Assembly (NCBI GenBank): GCA_905221615.1
Contig: CAJNDT010006202.1
Coordinates: 801,427 to 865,426, forward strand
From: Symbiodinium sp. CCMP2592
Lineage: Eukaryota > Sar > Dinophyceae > Suessiales > Symbiodiniaceae
Length of the DNA: 64,000 nucleotides
Direction: 5' to 3'
In this document: positions 44,306-55,564 of the stretch, piece after piece
How positions within the stretch are numbered: position 1 is the stretch's first letter
Layout of the letters: each line of letters begins with the position of its first letter
The notes under the pieces: generated by a model
Told to the model about the DNA's origin: nothing
Database searches by the model: none
What the model saw: only the letters and a program-made list of their open reading frames with translations
Made by a program: the position numbers and the translations under genes

Positions 44306-44563
44306 TCACTTTGCTTCATCATTGCACAGATAAGCCTGGAGCATTTGCACTTTAGTTTTTGTCCGGGTGGAGGTTTTCTTTACCGGTAACATCGAGAACA
44401 CTTGCTCTTCAGGCATTGACATGTGTGGTGATTTGCATGAAGCCACTTCTGTGCCTGTGGCTGAACGCAGTGCACCATGAGCTAGTCTGGTGGTAGGGAT
44501 GCCACGATCCACATATTGACGGTGCTGCTTGTAAGTGTAGGTGTTACGGACAGTTACAGGCAT
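44306..44563 (-). CDS. Two-exon micro-protein of unknown function
   Basis: Exon 1 is 44563-44384 (ATG, MPVTVRNTYTYKQHRQYVDR ... PEEQVFSMLP). Exon 2 is 44335-44306 (AYLCNDEAK, stop). The 48-nt intron is GTAAAG...CTCCAG, phase 0. The same frame also reads straight through the intron to the same stop, so retention would give 85 residues rather than 69. The protein is basic and Thr-rich, with no recognised motif. Confidence 0.45.
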   Translation of the reverse strand: MPVTVRNTYTYKQHRQYVDRGIPTTRLAHGALRSATGTEVASCKSPHMSMPEEQVFSMLPVKKTSTRTKTKVQMLQAYLCNDEAK

Positions 44564-45126
44564 TCCATCCCAAAGCCCTGAAGTCTAAAGAGTTTAAAGC
44601 CTTCAGAACCTCTTTGATGCCTGAAGTCTACAGAACCCTATGTCAAGTCGATATGATCATGATAAGCCTTTGCGGCCTGCCTTGCAGACTGGTTCCATGT
44701 CACCTTCGCAGAGAATCTGTGCTGCCTTTGGGTCGGGGCATCGGGTTGGGTCGGAGGGTTCGGGTTCAGTTTGAACGGATTTGCGGCTTCAGACAAGTTG
44801 AAATGTAAATCGCAGGCAGAAAGAAGGCAATTGAGGCAACTTCGTGGGGGTCATGGCATCCGGCTCGACTTGCTGGATTTGTTGTGCGACGTGCTGTGGC
44901 CCATGTCCGTGTGCGTTCCCTATATTGAGGTTTCTAAACAGCAACTTTCGGGACCAAAGTACATTAATTATACATACTAGAGTCACTAGAGAGGTGCACC
45001 GACCGACGCATGTGTTCTCCTATTGTGCAGGCTTGTTTGGAGCTTTTGGAACCCGCTTGAAAAACAACCCATTGGTACGATGACTACCCATGTCGCACCT
45101 TTGTTTGTGCGTACTCCTTCAATTAA
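44564..45126. other. No supported gene
   Basis: Short frames on both strands overlap around 44,770-45,080, and their direction cannot be decided. Confidence 0.4.
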
Positions 45127-46133
45127 TTAAACGAAAGCTTTAGCTCTGGATCTAGGGTATGCTGTCATGGTCTTCGCGTTTGAGAACAACAGCAGCTCAC
45201 TGTGGCTTCTGCCTCTAAGGAACCGCTGCTTTATTTGGGCTTTTGCCGCATCCTGCCGTGGTCGCTCCAGGCTGGTACAGTTTAGATACAGAACAAGCGT
45301 CGCTTGTCGAACCCAGAAAAGCCGCAAGGCTTCTTCCCAGCGATAAACCTCACACATCTGTGGCTTTGCAGCATCTGCCTTGTCAGCCGTTGATAAAGCA
45401 TGAAGCTGGCATCATGCTTTATCAAGAATGGTAGGATGAATCCTATGGGCCAGCGATGGTGCACGGAGGCTCCTCGCACAAGCCGCCGCATCACACAATG
45501 AGAAGGTCGAGGTACAAACAAACACAGGAAGACCGGGTTGACTCATAGGTATCAGATAGAACACATAACATGTGTATGTGTATGTATATATATATATATA
45601 CATACATACATACTTACATGTGTATATAAATATGTACATATCTACATACAGTGTACGCCTATAGAGTCACATGTCTATTTAATTGCTTATATATTTCGTA
45701 AGGAATCCTCCAGATACGGAGAGGCCACTTCCAAGCCCCAGATGCCCAGTGCTCAAGCCGTCGGCTTCAAGCACAGCAGCCCAAGTCTGGATTGTGTAAA
45801 AGGGGTCGAGTCTCGTGGTACCTCGCGGTCAGCCAATGCGACATTAACTGCGCCACGATGTAGGCCGCGCGTGCCTTTCGCCCACAACAGCGCGTCCGGT
45901 GCTTTTACGTTTGGAGCGCTGGTTGCATCCGCTGTGAGGAGCAGGCAGTCAAAGCCATAGCGGCCGCCCAGGCGCGCATGACTTCGGACCTTCGGATTTG
46001 GAGCTTTCGCTTCCATCTCCACCTCTTCGCAAAGTGCAGGGTGCTCCTGTTTCAGAGGCCTGTCTCTTTTCCAGCGGGTTCTGAAGTGCAGCATGAGAAC
46101 ATTAAAACCTCGGTCGGTTGATAGCAACATCAT
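45127..46133 (-). CDS. Two-exon protein of unknown function
   Basis: Exon 1 is 46133-45822 (104 codons from an ATG; CEEVEMEAKAPNPKVRSHAR, RYGFDCLLLTADATSAPNVK, NVALADRE). Exon 2 is 45378-45127 (83 codons plus stop; CEVYRWEEALRLFWVRQATL, DAAKAQIKQRFLRGRSHSEL). The intron is phase 0, GTACCA...GACAAG|G, and contains (AT)n/TACA repeats plus a 13-bp-arm hairpin. The protein is 187 residues. The second exon is helix-prone and basic. AG-like sites inside exon 1 (CTTCAG, AAACAG) mean that part of its N terminus may instead be intron. No family is recognised. Confidence 0.6.
45391..45424. repeat. Perfect hairpin near a predicted 3' splice site
   Basis: TGATAAAGCATGA and TCATGCTTTATCA are exact complements around an 8-nt loop. 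The hairpin ends 13 bp upstream (minus strand) of the exon start at 45378. Confidence 0.8.
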
Positions 46134-47710
46134 GCTGGGGAATTCGGTCTTGATCCCAGCTCGAGATCCAAAGATCTGGGTATTTTATGATATGAGAGTC
46201 AAAGCCTACTCAACAAAAGCTCAAGCATTGCAAAAGAGCTCATATCCATCGCTCCAATTCGTTAATTCACATCTTCCAGGTCCTGGGGCACAGCAGAGCA
46301 ACCATCCACTGTGACTTTCTGCAGCGCAGTGACCCTACTTCTGACACATCTATAAACAGAATCTAGGCTTCGGCTTCAAAGACAGAAGCAAGTTGAGGAA
46401 AGCCCAATGCTGGCAGGAGTGCGAAATATTCTGTGTGTGCTGCGACGCTGCTGCCTGTCTACATATGTCTAGCGTGTTCTCGGGTTTGGGAGCCCGAATG
46501 ACGAAGCTTTTTTCGGATTACCGGGAAAAAGCGCACTTGATTCATAACGTGTCCAGAAGTTCTAGGACATGCTTACACCTGTGCAGGGCAGGTCCACATC
46601 AGTTTAAGAATACTGAGCTTTGACACATGGTCGGTCGCTTTACAGTCGTTTAGGTGTTTGTTTGCCCGTCGGCCATGCGGCGATACGCAGCTTGCTATAC
46701 TGTTTGCAGGGTCGCGGTGGGTGGCATCTCAAAGACCTGATTTTCGAAAGTGTGCACATCTCATGTAGTTTGCGGCTTGATGGCTGCATGGTTCTGCTTA
46801 CATCGCATCTGCTTTCGGTTTCTCCGAACCAGTCCCGAATGCAAAACTCGTCCCGATTTTGTAAGTGATACCTCCTTTTCGAGTCAGGTCATGAAAGCTC
46901 ATGCAGGGAAGATAGGCCACATCACTTTCGTCAGGGGAACTGTCTCCGGCTCGGGGATAACGAAAGTTTGATTGCTCCCGCGCGTGGACATGTCCGAGGA
47001 TCCTGCAATTCAATCAATAAAGTTGTGTTTAGCTGTTTAGCTGTGGAGATTTGAAGCCTTTTTTCCTTGAGCCTGGCATCGACAAACAAATCTCGCAGAG
47101 GGCAGTCATCAAAAATTGTATGCTTGATTGCGAAGGAATTCCCTTTACAGTTCGTTCTTCATCCTCCTAGAGATGTGGGGTGCAGTCCATGCTTAAGACG
47201 TTTTCAGACCCCAGATCCCAGGTGAATCCAGATCTGCTCACCGAATACCAGGCGCGGAGCATGCTCCAATAGCTTGGATCATGAATCACTTCGTGCAATC
47301 GCTACTGTACAGCTTCGACAAGGGCACGTCACTTGCATGTAATTGTGGGAGCAGGAAAGGAAGTGTAAGTAGGCTTTAATCCCTGTGGTGTCAAGCCCAA
47401 CGGTGTCGCGTGATTGGCTTTGGTATGCCATGCAGACCCGTGATATCCGTGTTTTATGCTGTATAGAAGCATTTTATTCCATTCTACAAGCAAACTTCGT
47501 CAAGCAAAGCCCTGAGCCCAAGAATGCGGCATGCGAGGACGAGTTTGAAGGCGAGGGCCATGAAGGAGAGGCCTTCTACCACGATCTTTTTCATGTGCTC
47601 CCGGGCAAGAGCTTACGAGAGCACGGGGTCCTTCTCCTTGTGTGAACTATCGGGTATAGGGTTTAGGTTTAGGGTGTGGGGTCCAGGGCAGGATATCGTT
47701 CTGTGGTGCG
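46134..47710. other. Unassigned, one plausible plus-strand exon
   Basis: The frame at 47385-47645 (+) contains RDIRVLCCIEAFYSILQANF and an acidic CEDEFEGEGHEGEAF. It follows a CCATGCAG acceptor-like site and reads like protein, but no partner exon was found. The rest shows nothing clear. Confidence 0.35.
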
Positions 47711-47950
47711 TTACCGCAAACTGCAGCTGACAGAGGCTTGTATTCCACGTTCTGTCTGAATTATCAAAAAATGTCCAAGAGACACAAGTGTGCGTGGACG
47801 AGCTTTTGAACTTGGCACCGGCAGCTGGGCCACTTCAAGTTCCAACCTTTCTCCTGTGTTGATGTGCAAATATGTGCAACTAAGGATCGATGCCCTGCCA
47901 CTCCATGACATGTTCCATATGCTGGACGCTTGCCTGCAGTTGGCCCATGC
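47711..47950 (-). CDS. Two exons with coiled-coil-like segment, unknown
   Basis: The upstream exon ends at 47894 (GQLQASVQHMEHVMEWQ). The downstream exon (47853-47711) gives ERLELEVAQLPVPSSKARPR and a stop. The 40-nt intron between them is GCATCG...ACACAG, phase 1 on both sides, and keeps a Gly codon. The upstream boundary is uncertain (an acceptor may be TTGGAG|GGC). The first part is helix-prone and could form a coiled coil. The intron carries the repeat motif shared with the gene at 2,461-2,931. Confidence 0.5.
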   Translation of the reverse strand, partial: AWANCRQASSIWNMSWSGRASILSCTYLHINTGERLELEVAQLPVPSSKARPRTLVSLGHFLIIQTERGIQASVSCSLR

Positions 47951-48099
47951 CCTCCAACAAAAGTAAAGATTGAAACCAGGTCTACGCGATTCCGCTTCCT
48001 CCCCCGAATCAGCAACATAACTGCGCGCTCTAGGTAAGTCATTGCAAGCTCCGATAACCTGAAAGCTCGGAACCCCACACAAAAAAATCACAGAACCCC

Positions 48100-48537
48100 A
48101 TTTTAGTAAAGAAGATCAAAAAGCCTTCAGCCCTCAGGACAGCACCTTTGGACTTGGCCTTCCGATCCTGTGGAAGCTCCAGGAACGCTTGAAAGGGGCT
48201 TCTTGGCACAGGAGTTGTGATATGATGCCGATTACTGGTACGAGTACCAACCCTATGACGTAGACTTCATAAGCACCGTACGTGAAGAATTGTGCACGCA
48301 CTCGGCCGATGGCTCTGTTCTAGCGAGCAGTGATCCTAGCAAGATCCTATATTTCTTAGGCGTTGAAGTGCCTGTCTCAATTCTCGGGAGGAGCGCATGG
48401 ACAGCTTCGTCCGGCGAACCCACAAATGGCAACACCGTCGCCGAATTAACCAACCACACTTTACCTTCTTGGGCCGCGCGGAAACAATCATCATCGCCAC
48501 CGCCTTCACTATCATCATCCACATTGTCAGCATAATT
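48100..48537 (-). CDS. Acidic protein exons, unknown
   Basis: Exon 48537-48277 (NYADNVDDDSEGGGDDDCFR, VWLVNSATVLPFVGSPDEAV, KKYRILLGSLLARTEPSAEC) is flanked by TTTGGAG and ACG|GTGCTT (phase 0). A likely next exon near 48,210 starts after GTGCCAAG in phase 0 (KPLQAFLELPQDRKAKSKG). The first part is strongly acidic. The protein-like frame is unbroken over 87 codons. An ATG-initiated frame upstream (49117-49030; MDNRISRVWAGFMLVFSLKM) may be the first exon, but the phases do not connect directly. Confidence 0.5.
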
Positions 48538-48584
48538 CTCCAAATTCGAGTCCCATTTAGGGTTGTTTTAACATGGACGCCGCT

Positions 48585-48800
48585 AATTTACAGAACTACC
48601 CTTATAGTAGCCTTATAGAAAACAGGACCCTTAAAAGGGGCTTCAATTTAGAGAACTACCCATATAGTAGCCATACAGACACCCTTTTAGGACCCCTAAA
48701 AGGGGCCCTAATCTAGAGAACTACCCCCATACAGTAGCCATATAGAAACCCTTTTAGGACCCCTAAAAGGGGCCCTAATCTAGAGAACTACCCATATCTC
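48585..48800. repeat. Tandem repeat, 3.3 copies of a 60-68 bp unit
   Basis: The unit contains GAGAACTACCCATATAGTAG and CCCTTTTAGGACCCCTAAAA; the second part is itself a small palindrome. Copies start near 48,585, 48,645, 48,710 and 48,777. Confidence 0.85.
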
Positions 48801-51175
48801 ACATATCTTTCGGCAGGTTCTTGTGATTAACCCGAGCTGGATCTGGGGCCGCCTGGCTTCATGGCACGGAGCCCTCGGAGAGTGGCACTGCAGGATCCTG
48901 ACAGCCCCATGTATGCATCATATGTGTATGCATATATACGTTTGTATGCATACACACATGTATATATATATATATACACATCATATATGTACATATACAT
49001 ATATATACAGAGATATACGCACATCAGATTCATCTTGCATCGGCCCAGGACCCTTCGCATCTTCAAGCTAAAGACTAGCATAAAACCCGCCCACACCCGA
49101 GATATCCTGTTGTCCATTTCTCAGTAGCAATGGGCGCACCCGCGACAGCCGTGCATGCTAATTAGCTCTTTCTACTCTTTCGCCTGCATGTCTTGCTTCC
49201 ACGGATCACGGGTTATGTCGACTAGCACATCTCTGTGCATAGTCATTTCGGGGGTGGACAGAAAGCACAACGACATACCATAAACGGTTGAGCAGGTATA
49301 GCAGGTAAATGAGAAGCGCCTCAAGCAAATTGCCAGAGCATATAGCATACCTGCACAATGTCGCTGAGTGTATGGGTGTATAACTCGCGTACATGTATGT
49401 GGATATACAAGCTTTTGGGGCACGGCTAGTAGACAGCACATGTGAACATGAATGAAGAGGAATAAAACCTGGCACGACGGGCTTGGGCTGATGTAGAATC
49501 TCCCGAGACCCTTGAATGACTCGGTCTGCCTGGAGCCAAACGCAACCAACAACTGACTGTAGCACAACGCAACGTCGGTGCAAGATCAGATCTAGCAGAA
49601 AACATGCCGCCATTATGCGTCTTGAAGCCTTTGGGCGAATCCGCACAGAGGTGTGCAGAACTAGTAGCGTAGCGTAGCCCTTCATCTCCGGTCTCGAGCA
49701 GGCTCTGCCTCTGTTCCCGATGCACACCTTGTTGAACGAGCGAAGCAGCTGTCAGAGCTGGCGAGGCTTCTCCACCGATCGTGTTGCCAGACTAGACTTT
49801 AGGGCCTTTAGGGTTCTGCTCCCCTTTATAGGGTTTCGGATTAGTGTCCGCGCTGTGATTCTGAATCTGACACGCCGAACCGGAGCGAAACCAAATCTTG
49901 AACTCCAGGCACACCTTACCAGCTTCAGGCTAATTTCGAGATGCTGAGTTTTGCTGAGTCTCCACAAACTCTGGCCAGGCAGAAAGACGCCTGCACCATG
50001 AGCCGCTTGCACCGTGGCGGAAAGAAAGAACGGATCTTTGGATGGGAGTTCCAACATAGCCTCCTTGAGTACATGCAGCAATGTAGGTCTCAGGCTCTAT
50101 CAATGCGGGAAGTCAAAAGGCTAACACCCCTTGGATTTCGATTCATGTTCAACCAATTCGAAGCGAAGCATGCTTTGCGTAAACCTGCGCCGGGCGGTTC
50201 CATGATCTTTGTGCCCGCGTCATCCAAACATTGACATGGGTCGAAGCTTCTGGCTAAAATGGAAACCAAACCCAACGACCTTGATGCCAGCCAGGCTCTG
50301 TGAGTTCTCGATTGCACCGTCTCTGGCCAAAGCGTATTTTGCGGCTCCGAAAGAGGATGATGAGTCTGTGGACAGCGCTGCTTCTTGGCTGAAGGTGCTA
50401 CTTACCGTTGCTAGCAGTTTGACAGTCGCACCAAGCCGAACACTCCCCCACTGTGGTTGCAGAACGCAGTTTCCCAGATGCCAAAACCCGTCAGCTCCCC
50501 TAAAATCCCTAAGCCCCAAACCTAAATCGAAAAGAACACCAAACCCATCTGAGGACGACATGATGTTCGAAGCCAGGACCTTATACCGACCTGGAAGCAA
50601 TCCAAATCAAGGAGTTGTTCTTGGAGATGGGTGTAGCTTCCCATGAGCGGTGGGTTTCGATCGTTTGCGACGAGCCGGAAGGGAAATGGTGCTTGCACCT
50701 GCTGATATCCGTTTCAGGATGTTTTATGGTTTTACTGACCCTATGCAGGTTCCTATAGCCGTCGAGGGGGCATCAAGATTATGATGCTCTAAATCGCAAC
50801 CGGTGGTGGGCTTCCGAAGGCTTCAGGCCCAGTGATATAGCAAAGCTCCTTGGAAGCGGGCTATCTGGAGTCAGCGTCAGTGGTGTTGTTTTCTTGTTTC
50901 TGCTGCTAGAGGGATGTGTAGACGTTTCATATTGTATCGGTCGCAGTACTTGGACGTTTCGACACCGTAAGCCGAAGAGGTTAATGGGAGTAAGAATCGT
51001 CCTAAAGCCTTGGGTTTTCCTTGTTTGGCTCAGCAGAGCTCGCGAGCCTAAAGCTGAAGCGCTTGTGACCTGGGGGGGGTTTTACTGGTGAACTTTTTCG
51101 AATCTGAGCTTTAAAGCCCTAAAGACCTTGACCATCCTAAACCATCTAAACCCCAACCCATCCCAACCCTCCGAG
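48801..51175. other. Unassigned with weak exon candidates
   Basis: (AT)n/TATG repeats lie at 48,935-49,015. Overlapping frames at 49,206-49,727 (-), 49,941-50,234 (+) and 50,220-50,600 (-) read partly like protein. The last contains a good GTAAGT donor at 50,405, but no complete model could be assembled. Confidence 0.35.
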
Positions 51176-51571
51176 ACTTACGACTACTCTCCGTCCGAGG
51201 CCATTCACCAGCAGTATGAGCTTGCCCTGGGCGTGGCAAGCCGGAACTTCTGGCGGATCGGTGCCTTAGGGCCCACGTGGCAAGTGAAGACGCCGAGCTT
51301 TTCATTGGAGTAAGGTTCCTGTGGGTTTCAAGGGGCCCAGAGCAGGCTCTTTCGGAAGACCTGCCGATCCCGAAGTATAGCTTCTGTTGATGAATACGGC
51401 ATGAATACGGTATACTTGCAGAGAAAGGCTGTTGTTCCTTGCATCCAGCTCTGCAGTATCTTCGGCAGAGAATCGTAGCGTTTGGGTAGGCAATTGTGCT
51501 TGCTTTCGAGAAACTTGCAGGCTTATAAGAGGTTGTGGGGGCATTATGGGCAATGCAAGAGCTTTAGCTGA
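51176..51571 (+). CDS. Three 3'-terminal exons of an unknown gene
   Basis: Exon 51176-51309 (TYDYSPSEAIHQQYELALGV, RNFWRIGALGPTWQVKTPSF) ends GGA|GTAAGG. Exon 51422-51485 (ERLLFLASSSAVSSAENRSV) follows CTTGCAG. Exon 51521-51571 (AYKRLWGHYGQCKSFS, stop) follows CTTGCAG after a 35-nt intron. Phases 2 and 0 match. The upstream start is not found. No recognised domain. Confidence 0.5.
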
Positions 51572-51772
51572 GGGTTTCCGGGCTCTTTGGTCTGAGATTC
51601 CGTATCCATGTTATCATTTTGGGCTCCAGAAAACTACACGGTGGGGGCTACTACAAGGGTTACTGGGCTCGCAGACGGTCCATGGTCTCAGGATTCAGGA
51701 GGCTCGAAATAGAACCAGAGAGCGCGAGTCAAGTTGCATCGGTTTCCCTGCAAGAAACTGCTGCTAGACCAG

Positions 51773-52022
51773 GTGCGCACGAGTTGAAAATCTGGTCAGG
51801 TGGATAGCCATCCCACGAGGTACCGCACATAGATTGTTCGGAATGGACCCTCTGAGCTCGTCTAGCAGTGATTCTTACGATGTGTTGGTGGCTCCAACCC
51901 ATATCAGTCCTAGAGTCCTAACCTTGCTGATAAAGCCGCTGTTTGGGCGCCATGTTTCGAGGAAGTTGACGCAAGTCCTGAATGCGCTGCCTCATTGGCA
52001 GCCGCCCAGGTCGGCGCTTTGA
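51773..52022 (+). CDS. Possible terminal exon, unknown
   Basis: After GACCAG|G the frame reads ARVENLVRWIAIPRGTAHRL, a Ser-rich patch (DPLSSSSSDSY) and SPRVLTLLIKPLFGRHVSRK before a stop. It is 83 codons long and protein-like. The phase does not link to the exons just upstream, so it may belong to a different transcript. Confidence 0.4.
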
Positions 52023-52587
52023 AGTTTAAGGCTTTGTGGCGCTAAAGTGTTGATTGTGTAAAAATGGCTTCTCAGGTTCGCTGTGGAAGACTCGGAAGTA
52101 TGTACTCGTACCTGCATGTGTGTCCGTGTGTGTGTGTGTGTGTGTGTGGCTGTGCCCGAGTGCAGGTAGGCATGTCTGCGTGTTTGCATCTCAGCTGTGC
52201 ACTGCATGCACATAGACATTGCTCGCAGCACTCAAACTGCATGCATTGCAATCATTGCGCCTACTACATACAAGGGATACATTATGTCATACAGCACACC
52301 ACAACACATCACGTCACATTAAACAATTCCTGCGAACAAGCATGCATGCAGATGTAAGCATACATTCCTACATGCATACATACATGCATGCCGACATGAA
52401 TGCGTGCATACATACATATCACAACGCAAACCTAACCTCGTGGGTGCGATATCCCTACCTTAATGGCTTACTTCAGGGAGGATTATCAAATACCCCAACC
52501 TTACGGCACCTCGATGGTTCCTGTTTAGGTCATTTCGGGGGTTCGTCCGTCCCTCTGACTGTATACATGTATGTTTGTACATATACA

Positions 52588-52621
<34 letters not shown>

Positions 52622-53694
52622 GTTTGTGTGTTTTTGTATGTATCAATGTATGTATGTACGTACGTACGTATCTACGATTTTTGTGGGTAATCGACATGTA
52701 TGCGCATGTCCACCGATGGGACCTTTGTCCAAACAGGCTGTTGTGTAGTAACCCCGCCAGAGCTTTATTACAGAGTCCAAGTAGGGGGGAACCAGTGGAT
52801 ACTCACAAGCCTGCACGGACTTGACGGAGATGACTTGGGTACGGCCCCCACTCAGTAATAGTTGAATAATATTCATAATATAGATATAGTAGGAATTGAA
52901 TAGTAGCCCTATTATAGACTCTTACTGTATGAGGGCCGTACCTAAGAGATGACACTTGCGATTGAAGGCATGTCTATGTGATTTTGGCATGCGGAAGCCA
53001 TGCACCAGTGGGCGATCCTTGGCTGCGTGAATGTAGGTCTTTAGAGCATGTACCAGTTCTTTGCAGTGTTGAACCTCAAACTTATGCCTGTTCGAAGTCT
53101 AGGCCCTGTCATCACAAATATATTGGCCCCTACAGAAGCCTTCAGCCCGAGCTCTGCGATCCCTTGACGAATTCGTATTACTCCGCGCCATGTTTATTCC
53201 CTGTTCGGCCCGGATGTTGGGCCGAAAGGGTCTGAAAGCTCGGGCGCAGGATTACGGGTTTCGCTGCTCGATCATCGGATTCCGTTGTTGGTTGCGTCTT
53301 GGATCTGCCGGTCCGTGTTCTCTTGGATAGATCTCCTTATCGCCGGCTCGGTCCACAGTCTCGGAATCTTTACGGAGCCGGACATTTATCTCGTCACGAC
53401 TGGGAAACCGCCTGGATCCGCCCGTCAGCTTCAAGCTAGCTCGAATGACTACTTTGTTGTATTTCGCGCAGGGCCGCATGCAACACCAAAGCTCGAGTCG
53501 AGAGTCTCTGCAACTCAATGATTAAAGTTTAAAGAAACGACCTTGCTTGTGAAGAGGACTGCCGTGATCGTCAGTTTAAAGACGACCTGCGTGATCGTGA
53601 ACGTTTTTTTTGTTGCATCTTTCATGGAACTCCACACACCTTTGTTTCAGAATCCACCTGTCACGCGACTTCATTTGTTTGCCACCAGCTACAG
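52023..53694. other. Spacer with inverted-repeat element and an open frame
   Basis: Microsatellites (GT)n occur at 52,125-52,147, TACA/CATG units at 52,360-52,410 and (AT)n at 52,597-52,620. A plus frame open from 53,168 to 53,521 (YSLFGPDVGPKGSESSGAGL, IFTEPDIYLVTTG) may be an upstream exon of the gene at 53,695. Confidence 0.4.
52835..52945. mobile_element. MITE-like foldback, 111 bp, with 8-bp duplication
   Basis: The ends TTGGGTACGGCCC and GGGCCGTACCTAA are inverted. The flanks are both GAGATGAC (52827-52834 and 52946-52953). The size equals that of family A, but the terminal sequence differs. Confidence 0.8.
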
Positions 53695-54107
53695 GGTGTG
53701 CACAACGCGGCCTACAACCTGCAGGAGCTCATGACAGGCTCAATGCAGGTGTACCGCGACCGCACCAGTCTTTGCAAGAAATCCGGCTTGCCTCCAGCTT
53801 GGGCTTATGGGGCATTTGACTTCGAGTCTGCAGCAGAACTTGCCCAGCTGAAGTGCTGGGGGAGTGCATCTTTGAATAGGACTCACGGGGTCGGTTGCTT
53901 CAGGGAGGGAGTGGGCCGTCTGTTTGGCGTGGTCCGGGCCGGGCTTCTCGGCGTCCAAGGTACATTCCTCACTGCATGTGGCTTTGGCAAATCGAGGGGG
54001 CCAAGCCCATCGAAGAGGTGATCGAACTCCTTAGCATTTTGGCCTGCATGTCAACCCTCGGCAGCCCGATGCTTCTTGGGGCCTACAGGGCCTGCGGCTG
54101 TCCGTGA
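53695..54107 (+). CDS. Two 3' exons of an unknown gene
   Basis: Exon 53695-53852 follows CTACAG|G (GVHNAAYNLQELMTGSMQVY, LPPAWAYGAFDFESAAELAQ). Exon 53960-54107 follows TCCAAG|G (YIPHCMWLWQIEGAKPIEEV, LLSILACMSTLGSPMLLGAY, stop). The intron is GTGCTG...CCAAG with phase 2 at both ends, restoring a Lys codon. The C-terminal piece is hydrophobic, with one possible membrane or buried helix. The upstream part is not found. Confidence 0.6.
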
Positions 54108-55521
54108 GGTTCGAGTAGCGTCTGGAAAGCGACTGTGCCACCTGCCGTCACACCTTCATCTTCACCGTTGCACGCACTGAGGGGCTATTGAATATTGACT
54201 ACTAAGTTCTGCATAGTTCTGCTTCGCGGAGTATCGGAGCGCATCTCTCGCACCTAAATCTAGCTGTTTTGCTTGACCGAGGTAATTTGCGGGATGAAGG
54301 CACTGCCACTGCGTCGTTGAACTCCATGCTGGTTCAAAAGCGACGGGACCTTGAGCGCTTCGGTCTGCACTCAAACGCGTGTGGAGATGTTGCAGCGACC
54401 ATAACTAAGACAAGTAAGGTCATAACAAGACATGCTCCATCATCGTCATCAGATCCCTGTTCCATGTTATGTCCAACCGAATAATGTCGATATATGTCGA
54501 TCCTCTTCGGCAGGATTGGAAGAGAGATCGACGTATTCATTACAATGGCACTAGTCAGTTGTGTTATTGGCATCAACATCAAGTAATTAATCAATGCTAG
54601 AGGTCTAGTGTTGGGTATGCAGCCAGCAACTCACGTCCCCGAGGCCCACAGACCAAGAGCTCCCCCTGAGCCCAAGCGGTGTCGAAATGAGAAGGATGGG
54701 CAGTATCATCAGGACCTGCATTTGAGACACCAAACCCTGGCTCGGTGGTTGCTACCTCAGGATAAAAGCCTTCAAATCTCACAGGGACTACACAGGTGTA
54801 CATGTCCTAGGTCCTCGGCGGCTGGCTGCATACTTGCAGCTTTGCTGTGCAGCTGCCTTCTCCTGTCTCCACTGATTTCTTTTGAGGTATCCCTCGACTG
54901 ATGTTCGGTAGGGACCAGGGAGCGAGGGGTTATTTGTCTAAGTCACGTGCGTTTGCCACTGAATGTGGGCAAAAGCCTTGCCAAGTACGTACGGCTCAGG
55001 TCTCATCCTCCACGGCCCCGACGGCACAAAGTTTCTTTCTCGGATATGGACGCGCAGTTTGGGCGCTTGGTCACTGCATAGGAGTTGACTTGTCTTGCTG
55101 AGCCTTGCTGCGTGAACCTCGTAAGAAAGACGGGGTCTTGCTTGGTACGGTACAGTGGACACGTTGCACCCGAAGGGTCTCCTGTGCCCGAGGGATAGGA
55201 TGAGCTTAGCTGGATCGAACGTAGGCTTGGTGCTTCTGCAGATGTCGAGATTGTCATCACCCCCTTCTTTCAGGATTGTCAGTCCCCAGGCCTGTCAGAC
55301 AATTGGACAACAGGCCGTAGAATCGTTGAACTCTCAACCGGAGAGTGAGTGTACTCCAGGTTTCCTGCAAAAGGACGCATAAAAAATCAGACCATCGTCC
55401 CTCGGGCTTGGATATTGAAGTTGTGTAGCAGACAGGAGCAAAGTGAGCGTCAACAGTGTTGAAGAACAAGCTGCAGACAACGCAAGCAGTCCGAGCTGAA
55501 GGCTATGCACAAATGTCTAGG

Positions 55522-55564
<43 letters not shown>

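Noticed and set aside
48585-48800. Regularly repeated units suggesting a CRISPR-like array
   Set aside because: Units are contiguous and of similar sequence throughout, with no unique spacers, in a eukaryotic-looking genome.
53252-53518. 88-codon minus frame (RFPSRDEINVRLRKDSETVD)
   Set aside because: Antisense to a longer plus frame whose strand agrees with the splice-supported gene at 53,695; kept only as an alternative.
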